Positions 27,893 through 37,357 are shown, counted from the stretch's first letter. The stretch is 64,000 nucleotides of DNA from Desulfosarcina widdelii (GCF_009688965.1 NZ_AP021875.1:4154001-4218000), one strand, 5' to 3'. The notes: generated by a model from the letters alone, not told the origin. Translations and numbers: made by a program.

Positions 27893-28795
27893 TCAGACCT
27901 TCTCCGTGGTCGAACGGCCCAGAATGCCGGCCGGCCGGAAGATCAGAATCAATACCAAAAAAACGAAGGCGAAGACATCCTCGTAATCGCTGGAAATGTA
28001 TCCGGTGAAAAAAGACTCGGTCCAGCCAAGCACCAGCGAGCCCAGCACCGCTCCGGGAATGGAGCCGATGCCACCCAGCACCGCCGCCACAAAGGCTTTG
28101 ATGCCCGCGATGAAACCGATGTAGAAATTGATTTGGCCGATGTGCGAGGCGATCAGCACCCCGCCGATGGCCGCGGTGGCCGAACCGATGATAAAGGTCA
28201 TCGATATCACCCGGTTGACATCCACCCCCACCAGCATGGCCATCTCGCGATCCTGGGCCGTGGCCCGCATGGCCTTGCCGATCTTAGAGAACTTGATCAG
28301 AAAAGTCAGCAGGATCATGACGATGGTGGTGGTAATCAAAATCACAAGCTCCGGCGATCCGATGATGTGGGCCACGGGCTCCATAAAGGCAAAGTCGGGG
28401 ATCAGCGCCGGGAAAGGCATAAAATCCGAGGTCTGGGCCAGAAGCACGTAGTTCTGCAGAAACAGCGACATGCCGATGGCGCTGATCAGCGCCGACAGGC
28501 GCGGGGCCTTGCGAAGCGGCTTGTAGGCAATTTTCTCCATGGTGTAGCCGTAGGCCGAGGAGTAGATTACCGCCGCCAGCGCAGCGATAAGCAAAATGGC
28601 GATCTGGTTCCATCCCAGCAAGGTAAGTACGCCGACCACGATCAGTGCGGTAAAGGCGCCGATCATGTAGATCTCGCCGTGCGCAAAGTTGATCAGCTCC
28701 ACGATGCCATAAACCATGGTGTAACCCAGAGCGATCAGGGCGTAAATGCTTCCCCGGGTGAGCCCGCCCAGAAAAAGTTCGAAAAAGTATTCCAT
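27893..28795 (-). CDS. livH: Branched-chain amino-acid ABC transporter permease
   Basis: A 300-residue LivH with about eight membrane helices. It has the typical GLTRGSIYALIALGYTMVYG start, LINFAHGEIYMIGAF, the cytoplasmic loop KAMRATAQDREMAMLVGVDV and AVLGGIGSIPGAVLGS. It lies 55 nt before livM. The ribosome site is poor, so translation may depend on upstream coupling. Confidence 0.96.
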   Translation of the reverse strand: MEYFFELFLGGLTRGSIYALIALGYTMVYGIVELINFAHGEIYMIGAFTALIVVGVLTLLGWNQIAILLIAALAAVIYSSAYGYTMEKIAYKPLRKAPRLSALISAIGMSLFLQNYVLLAQTSDFMPFPALIPDFAFMEPVAHIIGSPELVILITTTIVMILLTFLIKFSKIGKAMRATAQDREMAMLVGVDVNRVISMTFIIGSATAAIGGVLIASHIGQINFYIGFIAGIKAFVAAVLGGIGSIPGAVLGSLVLGWTESFFTGYISSDYEDVFAFVFLVLILIFRPAGILGRSTTEKV

Positions 28796-28884
28796 AATAG
28801 TTAACCGTCGTCAGGTAACCCATAAAAATTCAGGGGGTCAGACACCATCCGTCTGCCCCCTGAATCGTTGGTTCAAAACAACCC

Positions 28885-30012
28885 TTACTTCAATTCTACG
28901 TATACACCCTTTTGGACCTGATACATGGAAAATCCCACGCCGATGGCATCGCCTCGATCATCGAATCGAATTTTACCCAAGGGCGTTTCAACGTCCTTGG
29001 TCCGCAGCGCGTTGGTGACTGCCGCGTAATCCGTGCTGCCGGCTTGTTCGATGGCGTTCAGCAGGGCAATGGCGGCCGAGTAGGCGTTCAGGTAGAACGC
29101 ACCCGGATCGGCGCCGTAGGTTTTCTTATGGGCTTCATTGGCGGCGATGGCCATGGGGTTTTGGGAGACATCCTTGGGACCGGTGGCATAGACGCCTTCC
29201 GCGTATTTCTGAGCGACTTTGATAAAGGTGTCGTCCTTCACGCCATCGTCGGAAATAAAAATGGTGTCCATTCTCTTTTTACGCATCTGGGTTACGATTT
29301 TCGAGGCTTCCGGATGGTAGCCGCCGAAAATCACGGCCTCGGCCTTGCTTCTTTTAATCTTCTGAACGACGGCACTGTAGTCCACGGCACCGGGGGTAAT
29401 GCCTTCGTACAGAACCACTTCTGCCCGCGGATCCTTTTCGAGAAAGGCCTTGGCGAACTCGGCCAGGCCCTTGCCGTAATCGCCTTTGTCATGCAGAACG
29501 GCAATTTTTTTCAATTTCAAAACGTCCAGGGCAAAGTCTACTTCCAGACGCGCCTGGGCATCGTCGGATGCGATGGTACGGAAAAAGTTGGGATAGTCGC
29601 CGCTCTGGGTCAGCGCGGGGTTGGTTGCCGAGGGGGACATGACCGGAATATTGGAGTCTTTATAGATTCCCAAGGCCGCTTTGGTCGCACCTGAGCAGAT
29701 GTGCCCCAATACGACATGCACCCCTTCGGATACCAGTTTGGTGGCTGTATTGGTGGCCACTTCCGGCTTGCAAACGTCGTCCTCCACCAACAGTTCCACC
29801 TGTTTGCCGAGCACGCCGCCCTTGGCATTGATATCTTTGACCACCAGTTCGGCGGCCTTGATGGTCGGGATGCCGTAAGAGGCCAGGTCACCGCTGTGAG
29901 GGCCGGCAACACCGAGTTTGATGGTGTCGGCCGCAATGGCGGTACCAGTGGCGAGCATGAAAACACCGACAACTGCGACAACAAGGAATTTACCTAAACG
30001 ATTTTTCATCAT
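28885..30012 (-). CDS. livK: Branched-chain amino-acid ABC transporter substrate-binding protein
   Basis: A 375-residue periplasmic type I binding protein. A signal peptide (ATGTAIAADTIKLG, cleavage near residue 27) precedes GVAGPHSGDLASYG, LVEDDVCKPEVATNTATKLV and HICSGATKAALGIYKDSNIP. The ATG at 30012 or the adjacent one at 30009 both follow AGGAG. First gene of the liv operon; a ~90-nt gap follows it. Confidence 0.95.
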   Translation of the reverse strand: MMKNRLGKFLVVAVVGVFMLATGTAIAADTIKLGVAGPHSGDLASYGIPTIKAAELVVKDINAKGGVLGKQVELLVEDDVCKPEVATNTATKLVSEGVHVVLGHICSGATKAALGIYKDSNIPVMSPSATNPALTQSGDYPNFFRTIASDDAQARLEVDFALDVLKLKKIAVLHDKGDYGKGLAEFAKAFLEKDPRAEVVLYEGITPGAVDYSAVVQKIKRSKAEAVIFGGYHPEASKIVTQMRKKRMDTIFISDDGVKDDTFIKVAQKYAEGVYATGPKDVSQNPMAIAANEAHKKTYGADPGAFYLNAYSAAIALLNAIEQAGSTDYAAVTNALRTKDVETPLGKIRFDDRGDAIGVGFSMYQVQKGVYVELK

Positions 30013-30426
30013 GCCTCTCCTTCAATTGTGTTTTGGTGAATGATCCCCTCCAAAGAAAACGTTCTTTTTATAGCCTTCTCATGGGTCAGTCAAGCATTGA
30101 CCCCCATACAATATGCGAAAACACCCCCCATTGCGTCCAAGCATCGGCAAGGATCCATTGGTATCAAATGGTTATGCCATCGCTTGATAATTCTATGAAA
30201 AATGCCTGTCTGGTGTCATCCCCGGGGGGGCGGGGATCCGGCCGCTCCATGCATTGTAGGCGGCGCTGAAGTGTTTTTGTTGAATCCAATTCATTTTTTT
30301 ACACAACAAAAACAAATATATGTTCTCCGATGGGACGATGTCAACAGCATTCCATCCCGACCTGCGTATGCCCACCCCTGACCGTTGAAACTTGCTCTGG
30401 CAATCAAACCCATGTATGAGAGAATC
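30013..30426. other. Intergenic region between livK and nadK (divergent)
   Basis: 414 bases between two divergent genes. It must hold both promoters, but I see no strong consensus pair. A small inverted repeat GGGTCA/TGACCC at about 30083-30103 and a G-rich tract near 30223-30235 are the only visible structures. No coding frame is convincing. Confidence 0.6.
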
Positions 30427-31284
30427 ATGAAAAAGCAAATCGGCCTGGTCATTAAAGATGAGGACAACGCCCGGCAGCAGGCGGATCGGTTCGAGCAGTG
30501 GCTGACCGACAGAGGCGTGGGTGTCATCCGAAAAGAGAGCCGCCTTCCCAAAGAAGGATCGGGGAACGATTCACCGCCCTCACCTGAAGTGGCGCTGTTG
30601 TGTGTATTCGTTCTGGGCGGGGATGGCACTTTTTTGAGCGCCGTCCGCTGGATCGGCGATCGGCAGGTTCCCATCATCGGTGTAAAATTCGGTGAGGTCG
30701 GCTTTCTGGCGGAAACGACCGAGGACCGCCTTTACGCTGTGGCCGAAACAATCCTGGACAAGCCCTTTGCCACCCGACCGCAAATGCGGCTTCAGGTGGC
30801 GGTGCTGCGCGAAGGCGTTGAGATTGCCAGGGAATCGGCCTTCAACGATGTTGTCATCAACAAGGGGGCCCTGGCTCGCCTGGCTCGCATCCGTACCCAC
30901 ATCGACGACCAATTTCTCACCGACTACCGTGCCGACGGCCTCATCGTGGCCACCCCCACCGGTTCGACGGCCTACTCCCTGGCCGCCGGCGGACCCATCA
31001 TCCATCCAAGCGTTCCGGGGATTCTCATCACGCCGATCTGCCCCTTTACCTTGACCAATCGGCCGCTGATCGTTCCCGATGCCGCCACGATCAAGATCCA
31101 GTTGGCCGAAGACACCTCGGACATCATGCTTACCTGTGACGGTCAGGTAGGGTTGAAAATCGACGAAAGGGACACGATCATCATTGCCCAAAGCCCTACA
31201 CCAGTGCAGATGATCACCCTTCCCGGGCAGAACTATTTCGATGTTCTCAAAGCCAAACTCAAGTGGAGCGGCAGCCGCGTATAG
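30427..31284 (+). CDS. nadK: NAD kinase
   Basis: A 285-residue NAD kinase that makes NADP. The catalytic GGDGTFL (residues ~64-70), [28 protein letters not shown] and LTCDGQVG motifs are all present. I use the ATG at 30427 ([20 protein letters not shown]), preceded by GAGAG; an ATG at 30385 would add 14 residues unlike the family. It stands alone. Confidence 0.96.
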   Translation: MKKQIGLVIKDEDNARQQADRFEQWLTDRGVGVIRKESRLPKEGSGNDSPPSPEVALLCVFVLGGDGTFLSAVRWIGDRQVPIIGVKFGEVGFLAETTEDRLYAVAETILDKPFATRPQMRLQVAVLREGVEIARESAFNDVVINKGALARLARIRTHIDDQFLTDYRADGLIVATPTGSTAYSLAAGGPIIHPSVPGILITPICPFTLTNRPLIVPDAATIKIQLAEDTSDIMLTCDGQVGLKIDERDTIIIAQSPTPVQMITLPGQNYFDVLKAKLKWSGSRV

Positions 31285-31378
31285 TCGAGGATCGTGTATG
31301 GAAGTGCGAGTCGGCTGTTAAAAACGCAGAAACTGCCGGTCTTGTAAAAAGGTACATGGTTTTCAGCACCACTGGGTA

Positions 31379-31400
31379 GGGGCGAAAAATTTTTCGCCCC
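31379..31400. terminator. Perfect 22-bp palindrome, probable bidirectional terminator
   Basis: GGGGCGAAAAA is followed directly by its exact complement TTTTTCGCCCC. As RNA it forms a hairpin with a U-rich top and an A/T centre on both strands. It lies between the convergent ends of nadK and the 4Fe-4S gene. A near-identical palindrome occurs at 37313-37332. Confidence 0.6.
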
Positions 31401-31482
31401 CACGATCTATATGAATAGCGGCAACGCTTGCACCAGCCAGGTAATAACAGGTATCGTGACTTTTTAGCAAAACAATCAAAGT

Positions 31483-32541
31483 CTACATCAGCCCCCTCTC
31501 CTGGGCGATATTCATATAAGTTTCAAAGACACTTTTCGGCGGAGTATAACGATCCTCCTCGGCTTTCTGTTTCAGCATCATGGCTTCGGTAGGGCAGTCG
31601 GTGACGCACAGCCCGCATCCGATGCAGCGGTCCAGCTCGACACGGGCGACCTCGTTCACCGTAATGGCATCCATCTGGCAGCGATCCACGCAAGCCTCGC
31701 AGCCGATGCAGGCTTCTTCGTCCACTTCGGCGTAGTAGTTCGTATGGACTACCCGAGCCGGCTTGTCTATTTTTTTCAGGTTCTTAAGCACCCCACAACA
31801 GCAACCACAACACATGCAGATATTCAATGATTTCTGCTGGTTGCCCGGCTGAAGCACCAGTCCGGCCTCGACGCCCTTTTTGAGAATCGCCAACGCCTCG
31901 GCCTTGTCGATCTCGCGCCCCAGTCCGTTTTGCTCGTAATAATATGCGCCGGCACCAAAAGATAGGCAGACCTCTTTGGGTTTGTCGCAACCCTTGCCGA
32001 TCATTTTCTGCTCCTTGCGACAGATGCAGTCCGACACCACGATCTTAGACTGCTTGTTGATGATCTCCTCGGCGGCCTCAAAAGGCATGATCGCCATCTC
32101 GGCCGATACGCTCTTGGCCACCGGAACAACGCGCAACTGCTGGGTTTTGGTGGCCAGCAATCCTTTCTTCAGCAGGGTAGGCATGTATTCGTTGACATCC
32201 CGGATCAGGTCTTCATCCAGATCGTTGAGGTGGTATTCCCAGATACCAATAACAAACTGGGCCGCGCTGTATAAAAGAATCTCGCCCCTGGAGACCCGGA
32301 AAACCAGGCCCTTTTTGGCCATGTCGGCCAGCCTGTCGGCCAGGATGGTCTCATCCATCCCGGTGCGCTGGGCAATACCCGCCACCGGTTCAGGCATCAT
32401 GGTCAGCAGGGTGGCCACTTCGGCCTCTTCCGGCGAAAAGAGCCGTTTTAGGATGCGCATTTCGACGCCCGATTCCGTCCGCGGGAAACCTGCGGGCAAA
32501 TTGTCCAGATGCCGGGCCAGTTTTTCGTAGAGATCGGTCAT
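31483..32541 (-). CDS. 4Fe-4S protein with winged-helix-like N-terminus, copy B
   Basis: A 352-residue paralogue of the protein at 20815-21975. It has the same layout: YEKLARHLDNLPAGFPRTES, winged-helix-like VEMRILKRLFSPEEAEVATL, CICRKEQKMIGKGCDKPKEVC, a cysteine run (ICMCCGCCCGV), and two 4Fe-4S motifs (CIGCEACVDRCQ, CIGCGLCVTDCP). AAGGAG lies 6 nt before the ATG. A palindrome 22-39 bp upstream matches that before the neighbouring TetR gene, so TetR probably represses it. Likely a redox protein; partner unknown. Confidence 0.82.
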   Translation of the reverse strand: MTDLYEKLARHLDNLPAGFPRTESGVEMRILKRLFSPEEAEVATLLTMMPEPVAGIAQRTGMDETILADRLADMAKKGLVFRVSRGEILLYSAAQFVIGIWEYHLNDLDEDLIRDVNEYMPTLLKKGLLATKTQQLRVVPVAKSVSAEMAIMPFEAAEEIINKQSKIVVSDCICRKEQKMIGKGCDKPKEVCLSFGAGAYYYEQNGLGREIDKAEALAILKKGVEAGLVLQPGNQQKSLNICMCCGCCCGVLKNLKKIDKPARVVHTNYYAEVDEEACIGCEACVDRCQMDAITVNEVARVELDRCIGCGLCVTDCPTEAMMLKQKAEEDRYTPPKSVFETYMNIAQERGLM

Positions 32542-32560
32542 GGAGTTCTCCTTGTGGTGT

Positions 32561-33193
32561 TTATATACCGTCCGGTATATTTTCGTGATGGGAGCATATT
32601 TCCTGAATCATCGCCTCCGCCGTGTCGATGGCATTAAGCATATAGGATGTTTCGCCGGTGACCTTGGCCAGCACGCTGCCGCCCTCGATCAGGGAAATGA
32701 GGATTTCGGCGGTATCGCGGACCTTAACGTCCGAGCGGAACATGCCTTCGGACTGACCCTTTTCGATCAAAGATACGATGCTCTGCTTCCATCTGGCCAG
32801 CACGCCCGTGGCCATTTTGCGCAGCACGGCATGGGTGTCGTCGGCTTCCACGCCGGTATTGAGGATGGGGCAGCCGCCGTAGGAAATGATCATGGGATAG
32901 ATCTTAAGGAATCCCCGGGGGTAGGCCAGCAGTTTGTCCAGGGTTGAATCGGCGGCTTTCAGTTCCTTGGAAAAGAAATCGAAGATCAAATCGATGTTGT
33001 GCTGGAAGGCGTGCACGGCCACATCGTTCTTGTCCTTGAAGTTGCCGTAGATGCTTCCCTTGGTCAGGCCCGTAGCGGCGGTCAGGTCGGACATGGAAGT
33101 GCCGGCATACCCTTTTTTGTTGAAAATGGGGGCTGCGGTTTCGATGATGAACTGCCGGGTTTTCTCGGATCGTGGAGTAACGATTGATTTCAT
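32561..33193 (-). CDS. TetR/AcrR-family transcriptional regulator
   Basis: A 210-residue TetR repressor. The N-terminal HTH is AAPIFNKKGYAGTSMSDLTA followed by TGLTKGSIYGNFKDKND; the C-terminal ligand domain is of the YcdC/TetR_C type. The ATG at 33193 starts MKSIVTPRSEKTRQFIIETA. Two copies of ATATACC-N4-GGTATAT flank the gene: one just upstream (autoregulation) and one overlapping its stop codon, just before the 4Fe-4S gene. Confidence 0.92.
   Translation of the reverse strand: MKSIVTPRSEKTRQFIIETAAPIFNKKGYAGTSMSDLTAATGLTKGSIYGNFKDKNDVAVHAFQHNIDLIFDFFSKELKAADSTLDKLLAYPRGFLKIYPMIISYGGCPILNTGVEADDTHAVLRKMATGVLARWKQSIVSLIEKGQSEGMFRSDVKVRDTAEILISLIEGGSVLAKVTGETSYMLNAIDTAEAMIQEICSHHENIPDGI
32563..32580. 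promoter_or_regulatory. TetR operator before the 4Fe-4S gene
   Basis: ATATACCG-TC-CGGTATAT, a perfect 8-bp inverted repeat. It lies 22 nt upstream of the 4Fe-4S start and its first base belongs to the TetR stop codon. It shares ATATACC-N4-GGTATAT with the site at 33203-33222. Confidence 0.8.
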
Positions 33194-33202
33194 GAAGAGA
33201 CA

Positions 33203-33222
33203 AATATACCACTCGGTATATT
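33203..33222. promoter_or_regulatory. TetR operator before the TetR gene
   Basis: AATATACC-ACTC-GGTATATT, an 8-bp perfect inverted repeat 10 bp upstream of the regulator's ATG. Binding would block its promoter, the usual autoregulation of TetR proteins. Confidence 0.8.
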
Positions 33223-33403
33223 TTGTCAAACTTTAGCTGTGCGATTACGAATAGAAAGTAATCTTCTTGCGCTATAAACCCTGCTTTAAGGGTGTAGATT
33301 TCGACCCAGGACAAGGCCGCAGCGAGGTTGAAACCGCAGGCATAGTGGAACTACGTTGAGGATTTCGGCCGAGCACGCTCAGTGAAAAAAGGAAATCCAT
33401 CTC

Positions 33404-33545
33404 AGTGTCCATCCAGAAATCGGCAAATTTGTTCGAGATCAAGGCTTGCGAGAAATTTACCCGCAGGCATATGGTTGATATTCTGAGGAGTATATTTTGA
33501 GCGTATCGCAGATATCGGGCAAATTTGCCATTTCTGGATGACACT
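33404..33545. repeat. MITE-like inverted-repeat element, copy 1
   Basis: The left end (33404-33430, starting AGTGTCCATCCAGAAAT) and right end (33521-33545) are inverted copies with two single-base gaps. Inside the left end is CGAGATCAAGGCTTGCG; inside the right end is GCGTATCGCAGATATCG. Both internal motifs recur in the element at 63481-63674. The right end coincides with the stop codon of the PurF-like gene. The rest of the 33230-33543 gap holds no gene. Confidence 0.65.
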
Positions 33546-34947
33546 AGGGATAGCTGCTGCCATCCCAACAGTGCGTGCACAACTTCCCCTTGGGCAACCC
33601 GATGGCCGCAATCAGATCATCCAGGTCCTGGTATTTCAACGATGTCAGATGAAGCTGCTCGCGAATGCGATCGATCATGGCCAAATTTTTTTCCGAACCG
33701 TGGCGGGCGTATTCATCAAGGTCGCGATCCTCGACCCCCTCCAGATCCGCAATCGCCTTGCGGCCCGCCAGATCCAATGTAGATCGGGAAGTGGAGAAAT
33801 TGAGAAATTCGCAAGGATGGATCAGGCAGGGGCAGGCCGGCCGCATGTGCACCTCTTTCGCTCCGTATTGGAACAGGATCTGGACGTTGTCGCGCAGTTG
33901 GGTACCGCGTACGATGGAGTCTTCACAAAAAAGGATACGCTGTCCGTCGATGATCTGGCGGACGGGAATGAGCTTCATCCGTGCCACCAGATCACGCATG
34001 GACTGGTTCTGGGGCATAAAGCTGCGCGGCCAGGTGGGGGTGTATTTGACGAAAGGCCGACGATAGGGAAGTCGGCGCCGATTGGCGTAGCCGATGCCGT
34101 GGCCGATGCCCGAGTCGGGAATCCCCCCCACGAAATCCACTGGAATATCGTCGTTTTCGGCCAGGGCCGCACCGCAGCGGTTGCGCACCTCTTCAACGTT
34201 GATGCCCTCGTACTCCGACGCCGGATAACCATAGTAAACCCACAAAAAGGCGCAAACCTGCATGTCCTCTCCAGGGACCGCCTTCTGCTCCCATCCATCA
34301 GGGGAGATTTGAACCACCTCGCCGGGTCCCAGGCAATGGTCTACCTCGTAACCCAGATTGGGGAAAGCGCTGGTCTCCGAACTGACGGCATAGGCGCCCT
34401 CGCGACATCCGATGGTCAGCGGGGTGCGTCCCAGCCGGTCGCGGGCGGCAAACAGCCCCCGATCGGTAAGCAGCAGCATGGTGCAGGAGCCCTGGATGGC
34501 GGCTTGGGCGTTCTTGATTCCGTCCACGAGATTATCGGCTTCGCAAATCAGCATAGCCACCACTTCGGTGGGGTGGACCTGCCCGGCGGCGGTGTCTGAA
34601 AAAAAACTTTTACGGGCAAAGGCGCGCCGGACGAGATCCTCCTGGTTGTTGATTTTCCCAACGGTGACGATGCCGAAAGTGCCCAGGTGAGCGCCTACGA
34701 TGAGGGGCTGCGGGTCGGTGTCGCTGATGACGCCGATCCCCAATCCGCCGTCGAAGCGGTTCAAATCCGGTTCGAATTTTGTGCGGAAATAGCTGTTTTC
34801 GATATTGTGAATGGCCCGCTGAATCTTCGTGCCGTTGCGCACGGCCATACCACCGCGGCGGGTGCCCAAATGGGAATGGTAATCCGTGCCGTAAAAAAGA
34901 TCCGAAACGCAATCCGATGCCGAGGCAACGCCAAACACTCCTCCCAT
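33544..34947 (-). CDS. Amidophosphoribosyltransferase homologue lacking the N-terminal cysteine
   Basis: A 467-residue PurF-like protein. The glutaminase-like domain begins MGGVFGVASASDC, where true PurF has a processed Cys before GVFG; here that position is Gly. Then come YHSHLGTRRGGMAV and AIQGSCTMLLLTDRGLFAARD. The phosphoribosyltransferase domain keeps the PRPP loop ILFCEDSIVRGTQLRDN and VGGIPDSGIGHGIGYA. ATG 34947 follows AAGGG. It probably cannot use glutamine; its real role is unknown. No pur genes lie nearby. Confidence 0.85.
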   Translation of the reverse strand: MGGVFGVASASDCVSDLFYGTDYHSHLGTRRGGMAVRNGTKIQRAIHNIENSYFRTKFEPDLNRFDGGLGIGVISDTDPQPLIVGAHLGTFGIVTVGKINNQEDLVRRAFARKSFFSDTAAGQVHPTEVVAMLICEADNLVDGIKNAQAAIQGSCTMLLLTDRGLFAARDRLGRTPLTIGCREGAYAVSSETSAFPNLGYEVDHCLGPGEVVQISPDGWEQKAVPGEDMQVCAFLWVYYGYPASEYEGINVEEVRNRCGAALAENDDIPVDFVGGIPDSGIGHGIGYANRRRLPYRRPFVKYTPTWPRSFMPQNQSMRDLVARMKLIPVRQIIDGQRILFCEDSIVRGTQLRDNVQILFQYGAKEVHMRPACPCLIHPCEFLNFSTSRSTLDLAGRKAIADLEGVEDRDLDEYARHGSEKNLAMIDRIREQLHLTSLKYQDLDDLIAAIGLPKGKLCTHCWDGSSYP

Positions 34948-35110
34948 GCGATTCCCTTTCCGTTGGCAGCGGCTTTTTGCCTTGCCGCGAATTGGTTGCT
35001 TTTTTGAAACGAACCCGTCTGTTTTCCAAACAGGCATGGAACAAGATGGATTAATATGACTTACTATTTTGAGGTAATTGAAGTCGGACTGAAAAACAAT
35101 AGGCAATCTA

Positions 35111-37105
35111 TCAGACGAATCTAACCTTGCCATTGGCTTTGTTACCGAAGGCGCCCCATTTCTGCATGACAAACACAGCGATGAAAGCGGCCAACCCCAA
35201 TCCGTCGGCCCAATATTCGGGCCAGAAAAATCCGGCGGCGGCGACCCAGAACAGGATGGTCTCCAACCAGGTGGTCCGGCGGATGAAGAAACGTTCGAGG
35301 GCCGAGGCAAATGCGATCAGCCCCAGCAGGGTGGTGATCATGGTCAGGCCCACCTGCCAGTGAAGCAGTTCGTAGCCGTCCCCCATGCCCAGCATGGGGC
35401 GATAGGCCATGATGATGGGAATGATATACAGCCCCTTGGCCAGCTTCCAGGAGGTAAACGCCGTGCGCATGGGATTGGCGCCGGCCACGCCGGCACCGGC
35501 AAAGCTGGCCAGACTGACCGGCGGCGTTACGTTGGCGTCCTGCGAATACCAGAAAACGATCATGTGGCTGACCATCATGGGTACGCCCATGTCCAGCAGA
35601 GCCGGACCGGCCAGGGTGGCCAGAACGATATAGCTGGCTGTCACCGGCAGCCCCATGCCCAGCACCAGGGAGGCCGCACCGATAAGCAGGATGGCCAGGG
35701 CTTTGATGCCGTAGCTCAGCTCCAGCACCAGACTGGAGAATTTCAGCCCCATGCCGGTAAGGGTCACCATGCCCACGATGATTCCGGCGGCGGCACAGGC
35801 CACCGATACCATGATGGCATTTTTGGCCCCTTTCTCAAGGGCGGACAGGATGCTTTTGGCTTCCCCGCCGGCAAACACTGCTGCCGACTGTCGCGGCCGA
35901 CTGCCCGGCGCCGCTGGAAGACGCCATCTGATCGTATTGGCCGCCAAACTGGCAGCCACCGTGCTGACCACGGCTACGAAACCGGCCATCATGGGCGAAT
36001 AGTTGTTGACGAGCACATAAATCAGAATCGCCACGGGAATGATGAAATGCAGTCCTTCGCGCACCACCTGGGCCACTTTGGGCAGGCTTTCCTTGGGCTG
36101 GCCTTCCAGACCGAACTTCTTGGCCTCGTAATGGACGAAAAAAAGAACGGTCACATAATACAAAAGGGCCGGTACCAGGGCGACCTTGATGATGGTCAGA
36201 TAGCTGGTGTTGGTGAATTCGGCCATTAAAAAAGCACCGGCCCCCATGATGGGCGGCATAAGCTGCCCGCCGGTGGAGGCGGCTGCCTCGATGGCCCCGG
36301 CCACGTGAGGCCGGTAACCGACCTTTTTCATCATGGGAATGGTAAAGGACCCCGTGGCCACCACATTGCCCACCGCCGATCCGGATACCGAGCCCATGAA
36401 TCCAGAGGCCACCACCGAGGTTTTGGCCGGGCCGCCGGAAAAACGGCCGGTAAGCGCGTAAGCCAGTTCGATGAAAAAGTTGCCCCCGCCCGTCGATTCC
36501 AGAAAGGCACCGAAAAGAACAAATACGAAAACAAAAGTGGCCGCCACACCGATGGGCAGGCCGAAGATCCCCTCGGTGGTCAGCCACAGGGTCGTTGCGA
36601 TGCGTTCGACGGAGTAGCCTTTGTGGATGATCAATTCAGGCATCCAGGGGCCGAAATGGGCGTAAAGCATGGCCACCACGCAGATGCCGGTCATGATCAC
36701 GCCGATGACGCGCCGGCAGGCCTCCAGGACCAGCAAGGTACCGATAATGCTCACCACCCGGTCGGCAGGCAGCCAATCCCCCTGGCGTTCGAAAATGGCG
36801 GTCAGGTTAAAGCAGATGTAGGCCGTGCAATAAATCGCAATCGCCACCAGCAGCCAGTCAAAGATCACCCATCCGTTCAAACGATCCTTGCGCGCCCATG
36901 CAAAGGGGGGCTTGAGCAGAAAAGTCAGCACCAAAATGGCCCCCAGATGGATGGATCGCTGGACTAGGGCTGTGAGTGGGGCGATTCCGGCGGTATAGAG
37001 CTGGTAGAGGCTAAGTCCGACGGCCACCACCATGACGATTCGGGCGGTGGCGGAAACGAGCATTGGGTGACTCCCGGGGGCGGGGGATAAATCGTTGTTG
37101 GACAT
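35111..37105 (-). CDS. TRAP transporter fused permease (TAXI type, 4TM/12TM)
   Basis: A 664-residue membrane protein joining the small (DctQ-like) and large (DctM-like) TRAP permease parts. Motifs include GGNFFIELAYALTGRFSGGP, GSVSGSAVGNVVATGSFTIP, EAAASTGGQLMPPIMGAGAF and AFTSWKLAKGLYIIPIIMAY. It works with a TAXI binding protein (37893) to import small organic acids or amino acids using an ion gradient. The gap to DUF1850 holds a terminator-like palindrome, so it may have its own promoter. Confidence 0.93.
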   Translation of the reverse strand: MSNNDLSPAPGSHPMLVSATARIVMVVAVGLSLYQLYTAGIAPLTALVQRSIHLGAILVLTFLLKPPFAWARKDRLNGWVIFDWLLVAIAIYCTAYICFNLTAIFERQGDWLPADRVVSIIGTLLVLEACRRVIGVIMTGICVVAMLYAHFGPWMPELIIHKGYSVERIATTLWLTTEGIFGLPIGVAATFVFVFVLFGAFLESTGGGNFFIELAYALTGRFSGGPAKTSVVASGFMGSVSGSAVGNVVATGSFTIPMMKKVGYRPHVAGAIEAAASTGGQLMPPIMGAGAFLMAEFTNTSYLTIIKVALVPALLYYVTVLFFVHYEAKKFGLEGQPKESLPKVAQVVREGLHFIIPVAILIYVLVNNYSPMMAGFVAVVSTVAASLAANTIRWRLPAAPGSRPRQSAAVFAGGEAKSILSALEKGAKNAIMVSVACAAAGIIVGMVTLTGMGLKFSSLVLELSYGIKALAILLIGAASLVLGMGLPVTASYIVLATLAGPALLDMGVPMMVSHMIVFWYSQDANVTPPVSLASFAGAGVAGANPMRTAFTSWKLAKGLYIIPIIMAYRPMLGMGDGYELLHWQVGLTMITTLLGLIAFASALERFFIRRTTWLETILFWVAAAGFFWPEYWADGLGLAAFIAVFVMQKWGAFGNKANGKVRFV

Positions 37106-37134
37106 AAGTACCTTTGTCGGTGATCATTGAATAA

Positions 37135-37357
37135 TAAACGGTGAACAGTCGAGTCGGTTTTTTGCTCACGGTTCACCGGTCAAGGCCAACCATTTTCATT
37201 TTATGCATCAGCGTTAAACACGTTTCGATCCCTGATAACGTTGCAAATCCGATAAACTCAAAGAAATCGTTTGGCATGTCCTTTTCAGGACATAAACCCG
37301 TCTGCGCCGCAGGGGCGAAAAATTTTTCGCCCTTACCCTGCCTTGACCGTTCACCGT
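37135..37357. repeat. Intergenic repeats between DUF1850 and the TRAP permease
   Basis: The stretch holds a 20-bp perfect palindrome at 37313-37332 (GGGCGAAAAA plus complement), nearly the same as at 31379-31400. It also holds inverted copies of GGTGAAC/GTTCACC around 37140 and 37177, and a related CCTTGACCGTTCACC at 37341. These would fold into hairpins in the transcript. No coding frame is convincing. Confidence 0.5.
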
